A stretch of DNA of 64,000 nt from Sycobia sp. Sy_11 (GCA_018907035.1 JACCIC010000004.1:4390001-4454000), one strand, 5' to 3'; positions 10,360-24,357 are shown, counted from the first letter of the stretch. Notes: a model not told the origin generated them from the letters alone. A program made the numbers and translations.

Positions 10360-13300
10360 AGATTTATTTATTCTTGCATTCCCGTATAAATCTTAATATG
10401 AGAATATCTTTTGAAATTTTTGAATCTGTTATCAATATGATAGCTGATCTATAATCGTCAAGACTCCATAGCTTGAAACTTTATGGAATCTTGATTTTCA
10501 AAAACTAAATATTTTATCATTTTTAGGGTTCAAAATATCGTAATTTTTTGCCCCTTGTGAACATTATCCATTTTTTCAAGCATCCCTTGTATTGTTTTAA
10601 TGTTATTTGGATGCATAAATCAAGTTGTAAATTGAGTGATTTTACTATTGCTCTCTTGAGTAAAAAACCTCGTCGAAGAATTTCCCTGCAGCGAGTGACA
10701 ATTTCCGAGCTAACGGATGGATAATATTCCCAAAAAATATAATAATATTCATTAAATTATAGGAGATTGCTTTAATAAACATGTAAATAGCTGGTAGCAA
10801 AAGGGTACAATTGATTTCATTGAAATTGAAAATATAGATTCTATATTGTCTTCGGAAAGACATAAACTATGCTTTATTTTAAAACTTATTTTAAATAATA
10901 CATTATCAATGCACTACTTCAAGCAGTGCGGTGTAGTAAAACTGAATTCGGCAGTTGATGCAAATGTGCGTACTAATCAGTCGTTACTAGATAGGCCAGT
11001 AAGTAACGACACATATTTCCTTTTAATATAAAGTCAAAGCAGCCAAAATAAACTATTTATACCAGGTAACTTATTTCAGAAGGCAAATCCAACTTTGGGA
11101 TTAATATTTCACAAAGGTATGATTTTAAATAGATTCAGCCTTTGTTCTGCGGATAACTGACAATAATTTCACCACGTACATGTTTTTGTATATTCTGTAT
11201 TATTTTCTACAACGTAGAAGTAAATGGATAATAATAAGAAAGATTTAAATATTGATTTATATGATATATCGAATTAAATAATCAATTCTGTAAATATCGA
11301 TAATATTTAAATCAAAATGTCTATTAATATATAATGAATCGTTCAAAAATACATTGCAAAGCTCTTTATTTTAAACAATGAAATAATTACTTCTTAAATT
11401 TTCATGTTATATTATTTCCTGAGAAAATGGTTCTATTTGTATACAAATGGTTATCAATGACATCCTCTGATAGATTTTTTCCAGCTAATGAATAAAAATA
11501 ATATCATAACTTAGGGGTTTGTATTTTTGAAACAATTCAGAAATTTGAAAAATTAACAGTTTTTTTATTTCAGAACCAGAATGTTCGTTTTGATATTTTT
11601 GAAATTTTGAATAATTACACATAAAATTTATTCTGTTATCATAAACGTTATTTTTATTTCATTCATGAAATCATATACCAGCAAAACTACCATCACTTCT
11701 TCAGTGTGAAGTTTCTTTTAGAGAACATTGTTTAATCTGCAATTAAAATTTGATACCGAAGAAATTCTTTCTAAGAATAAACACAATTTTAAACAATAAC
11801 GCTGTAAAATTTTATGCTCCAGAAATATACATATTTGACAAATTACGATTTTAAGCTTAATTTTTTTCGTTCCTTAACAACGTTGACTATTTCTCGAAAT
11901 AGAATTAATTCTTTTGAATGACTTTATATAAACCGGTGAATTGGTATCGTAACATATGTGATCAAAATAATTCGATCACATTCTGTTTTTGTATCAGATA
12001 TGATCAAATCCAATTCGCATCACTTTGGCACACAGTATTTTGCGCTTAATTGCCAACATTATAGACAAACATATCAGTTACCAATCAATTTACTAAATTT
12101 TTTTCTAAAAGATTTTATATATATTCCTCCAAAAAAATACAAAAGTTTTAAATTACTCAGAAACGAATTAATTTTTTTATCCATATTTCTTGGTCTTTAT
12201 TTAAATTTCATTTGCGTTTAATTTGTGATTCTTTTTACATTTACTGATGCTGCTTTTTATTTGTTCACTATTTCTGTTTGAATAATTATAGTTTTGTATA
12301 CACCTGCTTGCTGTAATTATTATTTAATATACAAGATAAATATTGAACGTGAAGCGTAGTTTGAGCCTAGACAGGGATGCTAAGTCCCTTAGGTAACTTC
12401 GTGTTATTTTATGTTCTTCTATATGCTGTTTCGATTTTTCGAGATTGTTAGGCCCACATATAGCCTAGATCTGTCAATTTTTGTTTATTCTGAAAAAAAG
12501 TGAATACATTTTACTATAGAATCGATTACTTTCATAAAGCTTGTTTAAAAGCTTACAAAAAGAGTGTCCAAATTATGGGTTACAGATTGCAATAACAAAA
12601 ATTTACCTTCATTATTATGATATGAATAGATGATATTCAAAGTAGATACATCAAAATCTGATTTTTGACATATAGTATTAAATGCATGTGTCTGCATCAA
12701 TCCATCTTCTAATATCTTCAAATGCTTTTTACTCGCATTACACCTATACAAATGCAAATAATCAAATAGTAATAGTAACGCATAAAATATAGATTTAAAG
12801 TATAATTTAAGGTAAAATTGGTAAATTAACGTTTTAACGTTTATATAGTTTTAACTAAATTAATATTTATATTATAAAAACATTTAATTGAATTAAGTTA
12901 TAATTTTTTAATAAATGAAACTATTAAACCGTTAACCAATTATTTCTGTTGCCGTTGTTTATTAGACAGCTATTGGTGCTGCTGATTTTGCCTATAAATA
13001 AAAATACAAAGTGATAACAGTTGGTTGAACATTAATCATCTCGTTAAACATTCAACCTTTCAACAAGATATATTATGAATATGACGCTTCCGCTCATAAA
13101 ATTTACAGTAAGATTAACATTATCAGTATTTTTTATTTTGTTATTGAGTTTGAGTAGCAGTGGAAATTACTTTATTCATAATTAAATTACTAATATAATA
13201 TAATAATCGCTGGTTAGATCATATAAATAATGAGTTTAATTCAGTGCCGCCATCGTGTGTAGGCCATCAAGATCTTCTAATAGTTACAGAAAGTTTTCTA

Positions 13301-15350
13301 CTTTACCGAAGTAACTTGGTATGTCAGATTGCATACATAATTATCATATGATTTCAAAAATTTTTTTATTTTATTTTTTTAAAATACTTCACATTTTTAA
13401 TAATTATTGTTTATATTTTATGACTTATCATAAGAAATATTGTTAATTTTTTATTTATACTATTACTTGATATTTGCAGAGTTTTTTCTCAAGAATCAGT
13501 AGCTTGAAACCATTTAATATTTGTATTTTTGATTCTAGTGATTTTTGATCCATGCGAAATTCATTTTCGACTTCTTATTGTTTTGTTTTTTCTGCCTTAA
13601 TCAAAGCTTTCAACAGATGATTTTTTCCTTTTAATTCACCATTTGAGTCCTCACATTCAATATTTTTAGTCTTTATTTTTGCAATTACTTTATCATCATT
13701 ATAATACAATAATCTTTTGTATATTTAAATTTATTGTATTCTTGTTGTAAATTGATATAAATTTTACTTCGTTTTTGAAGTTCCTCTCATTCTGAATAAC
13801 TGTGCCTTCTATAATTACTACTTTTACTTATACATGTTAGAGACATGATTTCTATCTAAGTACGAGTGGATATTCGAAATGTATCGTTACGCGCCATGCG
13901 ATAGATCGAGAGCGTCATAACCCGGGGAAAACCGTCATTAGACAGGCTCTCACAAGTACGTTCGTAAGTGTACCTGAAGGTACTGAGCAAGATGTAGAGT
14001 AAGGAAAGAACAAAATAGAAGGGCAGATTTGTGGTATCAACGGTCGAGTAAAGATTGTGGCGCGAGTACGCAGCATTAGTTTTGAGTAGTTAATAATAAT
14101 TATTATATTTGTGTTGTTAGGTTAAGAAGTTATAGTAAATATACTCTTATCATTATATTGATTATTGATGTGTTATTTTATTAATCCTGACAACGCCCCA
14201 ATCCAACTCCAACGTACATATTCGAAAACTACTATTTAATTGTTCACTATAATATTTATAATTTTCATTTGGTAGAATTATTCAGAAGGTAATCTTTCTT
14301 TCAGCTTGATGGGTGGACTTTGATGTATAAAATACAATTTATTTGAAGAATAATTACATCAGACATAGCTCTATAAAGCTTTTATTTACAGTACTTTCTG
14401 GAAACTATAATATTAAACACTATCGATCTTATTTATCAAAATCAATATTTATCAATATCAGTGTTTTCCTTGATTTCGATTTGTTAATTGTGCATTTTGT
14501 TAGGAGCTACCTTAATGAACTCTCATTTATGAAACTTCCCGATTGCATAAAGAATCAAGGGACACCGAAATCAATCTTCCGAACAATGATGATGTAGAGT
14601 AGCTCAAGGACACTGTTAGATACTTTCTAATAAGATTTTCTGCTAGATGGTAATTTCTCGCCGATGTCTCGACAAATGGTCAAGAAATCACTACAATTTT
14701 TCTCTTTTTTCCTAATTTAAAAATTACGTAAGTACATAACTAAAAGTAAGTAAGTTTTCTTATTCCTTTTTCGAATAACACTGCCACTGCCATTGCCAAC
14801 AATTGGACCAATTTTTTTGGTTCTATTTATCCTATTGGCTTTCATCAGATTCTACTATTTATTTTTTTAATATGGTTCTAGAGGAATAGATCTTACTGTG
14901 CCATAATGAAAAAAATATTGAAACATAACATATAATAATTAATAGAAAATTAATTAATGTATATATTTTATAATAACCAAATAATAATTATTGGTAGATT
15001 TTCTATTAATGACATTAGACATACAAATGTTGGTTGTTTTATATTGATACGATTTTGCTTTAAAAGTATAATAAATCTGTACTAAATATATCTAAATTAT
15101 TTAAGTAGTTAATTATAAGTCACTGGAAGTTTAGTACAGCAAAAAAAATGTTACGATGTCAAAGAATCGCATATGCATACATTTAAGTTATAAAGACTTA
15201 ATAAAAAAATTAACCGGCAAATACGAAAACATTCAAATGAATAACCAACTTGTTATAATCGGAGCTTTAATATTAAAATTACAAAGAATTATATTTTCAT
15301 ATGTTTTCTGAGCATACTGAATTATGTTTAAGAAACTATTTTGGATGGAA
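10360..15350. other. Gene-poor AT-rich stretch
   Basis: No protein-coding gene is supported. Two items stand out: a short orphan exon-like frame at 12743-12607 on the minus strand, and a GC-richer block at about 13840-14215 that could be a decayed LTR. Short frames such as the one at 11958-12221 are AT-rich and motif-free. Confidence 0.5.
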
Positions 15351-15359
15351 TTAACGTTA

Positions 15360-16320
15360 AACATCGCCGTTCTGTTATTTCTTTAAAAGCAAAAATAAGC
15401 ACAAAAAAAGGGTACAATTACGAAGGACGTCATCAAAATTCCAGAAATTTTCAAAATTAAGCACGAGGATTTAAATTATTGCGTTTACTCTAGCCCAGGC
15501 GTATCCAAATGTTTTCTTTGTAAACGCGAAAGTTATTTGGCAAAAAATTGAGTAAATAATTAAACTGCTCCAAATTGTTTCCCAGGCATTAACATTAATA
15601 GCAACGATAATAACATGCAAATCTGAAAGTAAACTTATATACAATTTCCAAAGTATAAGTAATACAGTATTACATAAAATATATACTATGGATAATCAAA
15701 ACGAAATTAAAGACCATAATAAATAACTTATAAGAGCGAGAAAAAGCTAACATTGCTTTTAATAAAATGCACGATTTTAAAGAGATAATAATTAAAAAAA
15801 AAGAAACAAAAATAAAAATGAGCAATTGGAAAATTATAATGTATTGGCTCTCTACAAAACATATATGTAATGTGCATTTTCAGAAAAAATTAAGAAATTA
15901 AGAAATGATGAATTAAATTTAAAGCTTATAAGTATTAAAAACTATCTAAACAAAGCTAATACGCTGTTAAACTATGTACAATTTACAAAACATACCTGAA
16001 TATAGAAAGGGTAAAAGATTCTCCAAATAAATTGTAGGAATACACTAATAATATAGACGATTTCACTAATTATATACGCTGACGAAGCATATTCCAACGT
16101 TCGAAATATGCCAGTATCAAACATAAAATGGACATGTTTATTAAAAAAACTAAAAACTCTAATGATAAATTATTCAGAAGATAACATACCTATAAACTCG
16201 AACGAAATATTATTATATAAAATACAAAAGAAACATAACGAAATGGCTTTTTTTAACAAAGTTCTTAACAGTGGAACGTCGAGGGAGTTCCAAGCAATTT
16301 CGAATATTTGAAACAAATCA
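15360..16320 (+). mobile_element. Decayed retroelement ORF1/gag with a broken CCHC zinc knuckle
   Basis: At 15510-15551 the frame reads C-F-L-C-K-R-E-S-Y-L-A-K-N-stop. This is a CCHC knuckle (C-x2-C-x4-H-x4-C) in which the His codon has become TAT and the last Cys codon has become TGA. The preceding peptide (IPEIFKIKHEDLNYCVY) is gag-like. Fragments of open frame continue to about 16311 (MPVSNIKWTCLLKKLKTL). Such knuckles occur in ORF1 of Jockey/R1-type LINEs and in LTR gags, so the class is uncertain. It is clearly non-functional. Confidence 0.55.
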
Positions 16321-16869
16321 TTAAAGTGGAAGGAATAAAAATTATATTCAACATTTATATATTAAATTATATAAAAAATCATTTCAATATGTTCCATTAT
16401 TATATAAATAAATGCATCAATATGTATATTTTCAAATAATCTTGTACAATAATGGATTCAATCTGCACTATTTCATTCATTTCATTATATCAAATGCTCT
16501 AACTGAAAATTTCAAAATTCTGTTGCGGATAAATATTTATCTTTTGTGTGTGGCATATCTATTTGTGTCAGAGCTTATAAGTGTGCTCAAGCAGATTTTA
16601 ATGTTTTTGTATGTGAATTAATTGTTTTTATTTTTTGTAACTATAGGTACAATTTATCAGAACCATAGTTATTTGTAAAAGTTGTAACCTACGAGTAAAA
16701 GAATCCGAAAGAATTCAACGCTTTTATTTAAATACACTTAATTACTGTACTTTAAAAAAGTTTTTAACGCATGCAAAATAGGGAAAGGCTTTTCTTTTAG
16801 GTAAGTATCAAAAGTGACTAAGATTTATAAGATGATGATATAAATCTTTTAGGTTATTAAAATTTTAGT

Positions 16870-16871
<2 letters not shown>

Positions 16872-16912
<41 letters not shown>
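16872..16912. repeat. (CA)n microsatellite
   Basis: About 20 uninterrupted CA units. Confidence 0.97.
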
Positions 16913-16914
<2 letters not shown>

Positions 16915-17169
16915 ATAAGGAATAATTTGAAATGATTTAGATTTTACTTTTCAATTTAATCTTTTTCTAGTTTTAATAGAATTATAAATAATTTGTAGAA
17001 AAATTTGTAAAGACTGTCTAACAGACAAACTGCACATGCTGCAACGCTTGCATATCTTTGGTCCATATTAGACGCGTGTTAAAAGAATTACGAAGACAAC
17101 GTTGATAAATATATACATGTCAGGGAGTAGAAAACACGACGTTTCATCAACCCCCCCCCCACACACGCA

Positions 17170-17174
17170 TATAC

Positions 17175-17222
<48 letters not shown>
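17170..17222. repeat. (TA)n microsatellite
   Basis: A TA run with one slip, preceded by a short CA-rich tract. Confidence 0.95.
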
Positions 17223-17225
<3 letters not shown>

Positions 17226-20200
17226 ACGTATATATGTGTATATCTGACGTAATCCGATGCTCCCTGACTTTTGGGAGCACAACCGCGCCCCCCGAGCGCT
17301 ATATGGTCTTCCGACATTTCCGTTTCGGAAATATACGAAATTAGATAGCCTCGCGGCCGCGAATCGGCCTCTTTCTCTCACGGTGTTCTTCTCCATTGTA
17401 AGCCTCTTTAGCTTCACAAAATTTTACATAAACTCCATCGCACTTCAGCACGTGCTCGCTTGAAATAGCTCCGCGCACGATTATATATATATATATATAG
17501 TTATCTTCTTCGCAATTGTTGGTTCAGATATTATCATTTCTCGTTCGGGCCAAAATTTTTTTACTGAACAATAACGAAATCGCGGATATTGAATAAATTA
17601 GATTCTAGTTTTTATTTTTTTATTATTACGATAAATTAAGCTAGAAAATTAAAAAGAGACTGTTCCAGAAAATTGCAAATCAGTTATTTAAAAGACCTTA
17701 TGCATTACAGAGGCTTAATAAACATAAGTAAAACAAATTTTTTTAATAAAAAAAATTTTTTGTAATATTATTTATATGTAATTTTTTAGGACTATGTCTT
17801 ATGAGCATATGTTCTGTGCAACCTGTTCAGTATTTATATAGCCAAGATTGACTTTATTCTTGACGATAACATTATTAACAAGAGAATTTATTGCTTTGAT
17901 TTGTTGTATTTTAATATGGCTTTTTTTTTAAGTAAACTGGAAAATTTTTTTAGGCAATTGAAAATCATTCCATATTGTCGGAAGGTAATCAAACATGTTT
18001 TTGTTTATTTATTTAATTACTATAAATTGTAAACATAACGAATATTTAAGTATAAAATTAGTATTTATTTATATATGAACAAAAATAAATGATGGAGAAT
18101 CAATTAAATTTATGTTTTAGTTGTGTTTCTTAACGAATTCAGCCATTATTATAAATCTAAAATTTAAGAATTTAAATTAATCATAATAAATGAAAGAATT
18201 CTTTAAATATATACAAAATGTCTTATCGAACTATTTGCATAGTATTTTTAATAATAAATTTAAAACTTAAGTAATCAATGGATATTCTTATGGGACGAAA
18301 GTACAAATAACACATTAACATTAAATTTTAGTTTTTCTTTGATTTTAAAATATATTTTGGAGTCCAGAATGAACTTACCGAAATGATCCTATCATCTAAT
18401 TATATTTTATGTTTAATATATCAGTATACTAAAGTATTGAGCTTTTGAATAAATTTGAACTTGTCTAATTTATGTTGATTAATATTTGGAAATCAATAAT
18501 AGCTTTGTAAAGAGTTTAATAGTTTACTTAAAGTAATCATTGATTTTTTAAAATACTTTTCAGTACAACTTTAAAAATCGATTTGTTTTTAAAATAATTT
18601 TTAAATATAATTTGAAATATAATTTAAATGATTTATACGTATTAAAACATCGACAAAAGAATCCTTCACTGATGGTGCAGGTTTTAAACGTTATTTTTCA
18701 ACACTGTTGGTGGTCTTTGCACAGAGCTGCTCGTGTATTAGAATGTGTGGTTTTCCACGATTAGTATATTCCAAAATTTTTCAGATCAAAAAATGAAAAC
18801 TTAAACATTATATCTACTGATAGGATCATTTGTGTAATGAATGTCTAAGACAAGATTATCAGTGTCTAGTTCTGATGGGTAGGTGTTGATAGTTTTGAAC
18901 GAAGCACCACAGATTACAAATATCTCTCTATAATTTTATAAGTTAGTAAAAATAGTAGCGACAATGAATTTCCACTGTCGATCATCAGTCAACGATTGTT
19001 TTCATAATGTTTGGCTCGGACAAGCCGTTTATATTATCATTTGAATTATTGTTGAACAATATTGCCAAGCTATAAAAGCCTTTGATTATTTTGAATTACT
19101 TTTTATTTTATTTGAATTATTATCTTATCTATAGAACAATATTTTTTACTGGTATTCTATATGAATGTTTGAAAGCATTATAAAGTATTATTGAAAACTG
19201 ACAATTTGTACCACATCGGTAATAATTAAAAAAATTTCTTATTAAAATTTTTTAATCACTTACGAAAAAAATAATAAATATTCCATTTCCCTTAATCATC
19301 ACTTGGGCGGGGTAATTGGATTTTAGAGATGTAATTGGACCCAATCTTTGGATATTTGAGTACTCGGACATTGCGGCTTTGTGGATCACTCAAATATGAG
19401 CGTTTTTTCCTATGGACATCGAATTTGAACAGTTTCATCTCTCTAAATTTGAATCAATAAAAATCTGATGACTCTTAAGAGAAAGTTAAACAGTTTCCGA
19501 TAAATCGGTCATTATATGTTATTTTTTGTAGGGTAAATCGAATTCACACAGCATAAATAATGAATACTCGACGATTTAGTAATAAAATAAAATGTAGGCT
19601 TCTTCCTCTTCTTCTTTTTTTTTGGAAATGACCTGATTTTCTCTGGTTCAAATTTAGAGACAATATATCATCGAGCATTCCGAAGTGGGTTTTCCCAATC
19701 GGAATTTATCGCATGCTGAGTTTGGCCATGCTCTGGGGGTTTTTTCTGCTCCGCGGCGTATCCATTGGGGAATGCGGAGAAGATTTGAGTTGTAGGGCTT
19801 ACCATTTCTAAAATTGTGATATAGGAAAATGAGGTATTGAAAGCGCATTATAGGCAATCAGAAATGAATGGTGTTAACGGAAACGCGTTGGACTCGATGG
19901 AAAACAAATGTAAAAAGAAAATATTTTCATGCTCATTTCAGAAGAGAACGAAAAATTGTTTAAATTTTTATTTGAAACAAGAACAAATTTTCAAAAAAAT
20001 TTTAATAAAATTGAATTAAGTCAGATACAAATTTTAGGTTTGATTGAAGATTTATGTGTTTTAAAAAATTTTCATTTGATAACAAAACAATTTACATCTG
20101 GCAATATCCGTTCGCTGCTCTATTTCTTAAACTTCATGAACGAACAAATAACCATATTATTTATAAATGTTATTTAATATCATTCTATGTCTGTTAATTG

Positions 20201-20579
20201 GTATCATTAAATATTAAATATGCTAATTAATCATCGAGGACTACTATTGTTTTGTTTTGACCAAAGCAAGTATAGAAGTTTTTTTCAGAGTTAATTGTGT
20301 CGATCGGGTGAGACGCTAATACTTAAATTTAATATATAAATATACTATTAGTCCTTGGATCTGCCATTTTAGGCACAAAAATATCAATGTTATTCTTCGT
20401 ATCTATGAATATCTCATTAGTAAAAAAAAATATTTGATGTATATACATTGGTATCGATACAAAGAAAGCCCTTCTATAACTGATCTTTTCAAAAACTTTC
20501 CAAAAATATCATTGCCATTCTCAGTATTCATCTAATTAACATATCATTTATTTTTATTTTAACTGAAATAAATTTAGTC

Positions 20580-20582
<3 letters not shown>

Positions 20583-20625
<43 letters not shown>
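20583..20625. repeat. (TA)n microsatellite
   Basis: An uninterrupted TA run bordering a GC-rich patch. Confidence 0.96.
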
Positions 20626-20629
<4 letters not shown>

Positions 20630-21559
20630 ATATTCTCGCAAATTTATGAAATTAACCCTATTTTCAGAGGTTTCGCCGGCGATACAGCCGCGAAGTATCG
20701 ACGTTCGTCTGAAAATAAACCGGCGAACGCACCGCTTACCCCGAATCGCTCGAAGCGTACAAAGAGCGTAGAACTTTGCCACGAGCAAGTTGAGAAAACA
20801 AATCCAGCGATCGAAGGCATGCGCAGCAGCTGGTATACGGAAATCATTTCGACCATTTACGTCATAGCGCGCCCGGGTTCTCGCGGGCGCGAGAGCCATT
20901 AAGTACATTTGCGTTGTTTCTCCTTTTTTTACATTATGCGTTTTTTTGAAGCGTTTCCAACGTTTTATCTTCAATAAATAATGAGGGATGAAAGTTGAAA
21001 TCGATATTTCGCTGAATATTAGATTTATTTTGAAAATTCATTTGGACAAAAAGTCAGATATACTTGTTATTTTTGGATACTTAAATTTCAATTTACTTAA
21101 AAGCAATACTTAAAATACTTGTAATACATGCATGCATGATTATTAGTGGACCATTGAATAATTATAACATCACTGGCAATAAAATAAATTGTAATTTGAT
21201 TAATCAGCATTGTACATGATCAATAATCAACTTCTATGATAAAAAGTAAATATTATATTTCAAGTAAATTTCATGTTATAATAATAATGTAAAAATTCAA
21301 ATATACTAAGTTATAAATGCATCATAAATTATTTATTAGGATCAAGAAAAAAAATTATTAAATTTCATCAATTATATATATTTAATATTGATTAAAATTT
21401 GCATATATAAGGATCATTTATAAGAGCGTGTAATTAAAAAAGTCAATAAGTTACGACATAATACGTTAAATATTTCTACGAAATTATTAAAGAGCTCCTT
21501 CTAAACTAATAAGAAAAAGAGGGACAAAATATTATTATTTTATTACATTATTATAATTT

Positions 21560-21745
21560 TTTTTATTATTTTTATTTTATTTTATTTTATTATTATTTTA
21601 ATTTATTACGTTTAATTTTTAAGCTAATTAAATTTAGTAATAAGTTTTATTTGAGATTCTTCGGGAGTAATAATAAACAAGGACAGTCTGACTGTGATTA
21701 TTTTAGTTAATATATTATATTATAAGGACTGTAAGACCGATAATA
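21560..21745 (+). repeat. Short retroposon family, copy A (diverged)
   Basis: Shares the 3' half of the family seen at 27356-27647 and 47097-47434. Common landmarks are AGTAATAAGTTTTATTT, a gap, AAACAAGGACAGTCTGACTG and GGACTGTAAGACC. It has no visible poly(A) tail or target-site duplication. The right side abuts the palindromic repeat at 21757. Confidence 0.5.
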
Positions 21746-21756
21746 GTACATTTTAT

Positions 21757-21930
21757 ACCGAGTACGGAAAGGCTTTATTTACGAAACGATAGGTTTACGC
21801 CCGAGGCGAAGCCGAGGGTTGTAACGAGGTTTGTAAAAAAGCCTTTTCGTACTAGGTAAGGACTATATTTTGCCTCATGAGAACCGGAATCGAACGGTGA
21901 AGGTGCGATTTATAGGTTAGAGTGAGGAAA
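21757..21930 (+). repeat. Palindromic (foldback-like) repeat, copy 1
   Basis: An outer pair of inverted arms (GTACGGAAAGGCTTT... and ...AAAGCCTTTTCGTAC, about 25 bp each) encloses a second, inner complementarity around CGAGGCGAAGCCGAGG. The flank after the hairpin (CTCATGAGAACCGGAATC...) also recurs in copy 2 at 24358-24545, on the opposite strand. It has no coding capacity. It could be a MITE or foldback element. Confidence 0.65.
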
Positions 21931-21939
21931 AAATATTTA

Positions 21940-24350
21940 TTAATCTAATTCAAAACAGTCAACATAAGTACAATTTTAATTTTAAAAAGGGACAATCTTT
22001 TAGATTTTATTAGCTCGAGAATATTGATATTCTTACGAAATAATGCTGAAGACTGCGGCTTTATTTTTCAACGGACAAATTATTTTATTTGATTATTCCT
22101 AAGCAAATGTTATAATACTGAAAACAGTTGTCTACGCTTCAAATATAGGAACTTTGAAATCTATCACCATTAACTGAATACAATAAATGTAGCCTGTGTG
22201 AAACTTTTCAATGTAAAATCGGTATTTCCCGCCAGGGATGCTAAAGAACTGCTCATCGCGGCAATATATTTTTGCGTTCATTCGATTTCCCGTGAATTTA
22301 TATATTTATTGACGATTTCTCTCGGCGCCGTGGCTTCTGCTCTGGCTCATTGCATCTGCCCGCAATGCTGAAGTATATAGTTGTCAAGTGAAATGACTTA
22401 TTCAAAGATTATTCTTTAGATTCGCGGTAGAGCAGTTAGAAAGACGCCTGACCTTTGCGTCAAAAACTGCTCGTATACTCGTTTAATTTTGGATTATTTA
22501 TGAATAGAGTCGGATTTCGAACAAAGTATTTGCTCTATATATGTATCGATAAAAATAGATGATCCACGCGCGAAAACTGAGGCGTTGATTTGGACTAATG
22601 GAACTATATCACGCGCAAACTAAAATTGGAAAAAAGAATATTTTCGTTTCTTCCATCAAAATGAAAATGTGATAAATTTCTCCCTCTCTCTTATACTTTC
22701 CAAGATTTAACGGTTTCCAGGAATCTGCGAACGAATCGGCGTTCGCGCGTGCGCTGAACATACGAAAACGGATGCCCGATCGCCCAAAGTTTAAACTTGA
22801 AAATATCTTTTATATATATAGGAAATGCCCGATCGCGTCCGACAGGAGACTATAATGCGTGCCGTCGGTCGCGATGAAACGTGATTTAGTACACGCGCGG
22901 GGCGATAACGGGAAGCATTATCAAAATCTCAGTAAAATTTTGATGGTCAGGTGGCTTATGAAATAGCAAATATCGTATAGAGCGGATTCTGAGCGATTGT
23001 ATATCTTTTTTTTTAATATACTCGCGATTTTCTAGGTAAACTACCGTCGGCGCCGTCGCCCGCGTTACGTTCGCTATAATGTGCGCAATACTGGCGCGAA
23101 ATCGTTTTGTAAATTTTTGGCGTCGATAATATGGTTCACTGGCGCTTTATATACGCTTTATAGACGCTTTATATATATTGTTTTCGATTAAACATTCCCG
23201 ATATCGTTAAAATTCGTATATAAGCTTCTGCGATGCTTGTTTAGAGGAAGTCGCGGACAGTTTGTTTGCAAATGCGCTTATTGTTGCAGCGGCCGAAATG
23301 CATTAATCGAAAATAACTTTGCTAGTTCAACACACACATACACACATACATACAATAAATGAATAATGAGAAATAGGTAAATTCTCTTTGTTTGTAATGC
23401 TAATAAATATAGACCGCAGCTAGGGCGCCTTCTATCGGCAGTAAGGTTATAGGAGTCGTATATTTGCGTTTGAACGAGGTCCCGCATAAATTTAAAGGAA
23501 ACGAATAGTAAATCTTGGAAAATCATAACTTATGGACGAAAAATTAGTAGCACGGGCGTCAAGGGGGTTCGCGTGACCTTTTCGATTCGCGAGGTTACAT
23601 CGAACTTCTCCGAACGTATTTTCGTCTCCTAGCAAGAATTTCGAGGGTGCATGTTATCCAAAAAACAACGAGTAAATTGTTGTTAACAATTTCTTTATCC
23701 AAATTGCTTAATAAGTGAGACTGAATATTAGCATGGGAGTTACAAACTCTAGATTTATTCCATTCCTGTTTAGAAATCGATTTAGTAAAATTCAAAAATC
23801 CTTCGAAATCTTGCAAATTGAATGAATGGACAGTGTAAAATTAATCCAGACGCTTACTATGTCTCATGTCGTTTTTTTCTCATATCCAAGTCTGAAGATT
23901 TCTCTTTCAATAAACGAATAGGTGTCTAAATGCCACTGGAACGGTTCCAGTGGAACCTCCTTGGCAACTGTATTATACGTGAAATCATCTATTGCAGAGA
24001 TTTTTATATTATCCGAGACTTTTTAATGTTTGATAAGATTATTCCTTTCGATTTTTAATATAAATATATCGATTTATAAAATAATTCATTGTGAATAACA
24101 AGCTTTAGCGGGAAAAATTTTTTTAATGATTTCTAAATGGATTATTTCATTTTTGAAAAGAAGGCCTGATCTGAATTAAAAATTAAAAGGATTTTTTTCA
24201 AGCCTATTATCTGAAGTTTGCAGATCACTTGATAACAACATTTAAAAAATTGCAATTCTCATCCTAATATAAAAATGGCACAGTAAAATAATAAATTATC
24301 AAGTTATCAATGATATTTTTATCAATTATAATTTAAATACAAAGTATAAA
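21940..24350. other. Intergenic; GC-richer block with no gene
   Basis: A region at about 22240-23300 is CpG-richer than its surroundings but stops occur in all frames. No tRNA fold or protein motif was found. Confidence 0.5.
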
Positions 24351-24357
24351 AATTACT

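Larger units (their letters stand above)
16330..21550. other. Gene-poor stretch with microsatellites and isolated GC-rich patches
   Basis: AT-rich DNA broken by GC-rich patches at about 17240-17480 and 20640-20920. Both patches sit next to (TA)n tracts and show overlapping open frames on both strands, a composition effect. The long minus frame at 20579-20974 ends in a translated TA repeat and is not a convincing gene. Confidence 0.5.

Noticed and set aside
17088..17463. Several 60-110 codon ORFs around the (TA)n tract
   Set aside because: They translate the dinucleotide repeat and shift between strands. No splice or motif support.
20579..20974. 131-codon minus ORF ending in translated (TA)n
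   Set aside because: The C-terminus is a translated microsatellite and the rest has no motif. The overlapping frame 20644-20856 is equally open.
21880..21905. GTTCGATTCC-like B-box (minus strand) inside the palindromic repeat, suggesting a tRNA-derived SINE
   Set aside because: No A-box at the expected distance, and the second repeat copy does not preserve the B-box.
22425..22500. tRNA-like GCGGTAGAGCAGTTAG segment
   Set aside because: No B-box and no cloverleaf could be completed downstream.
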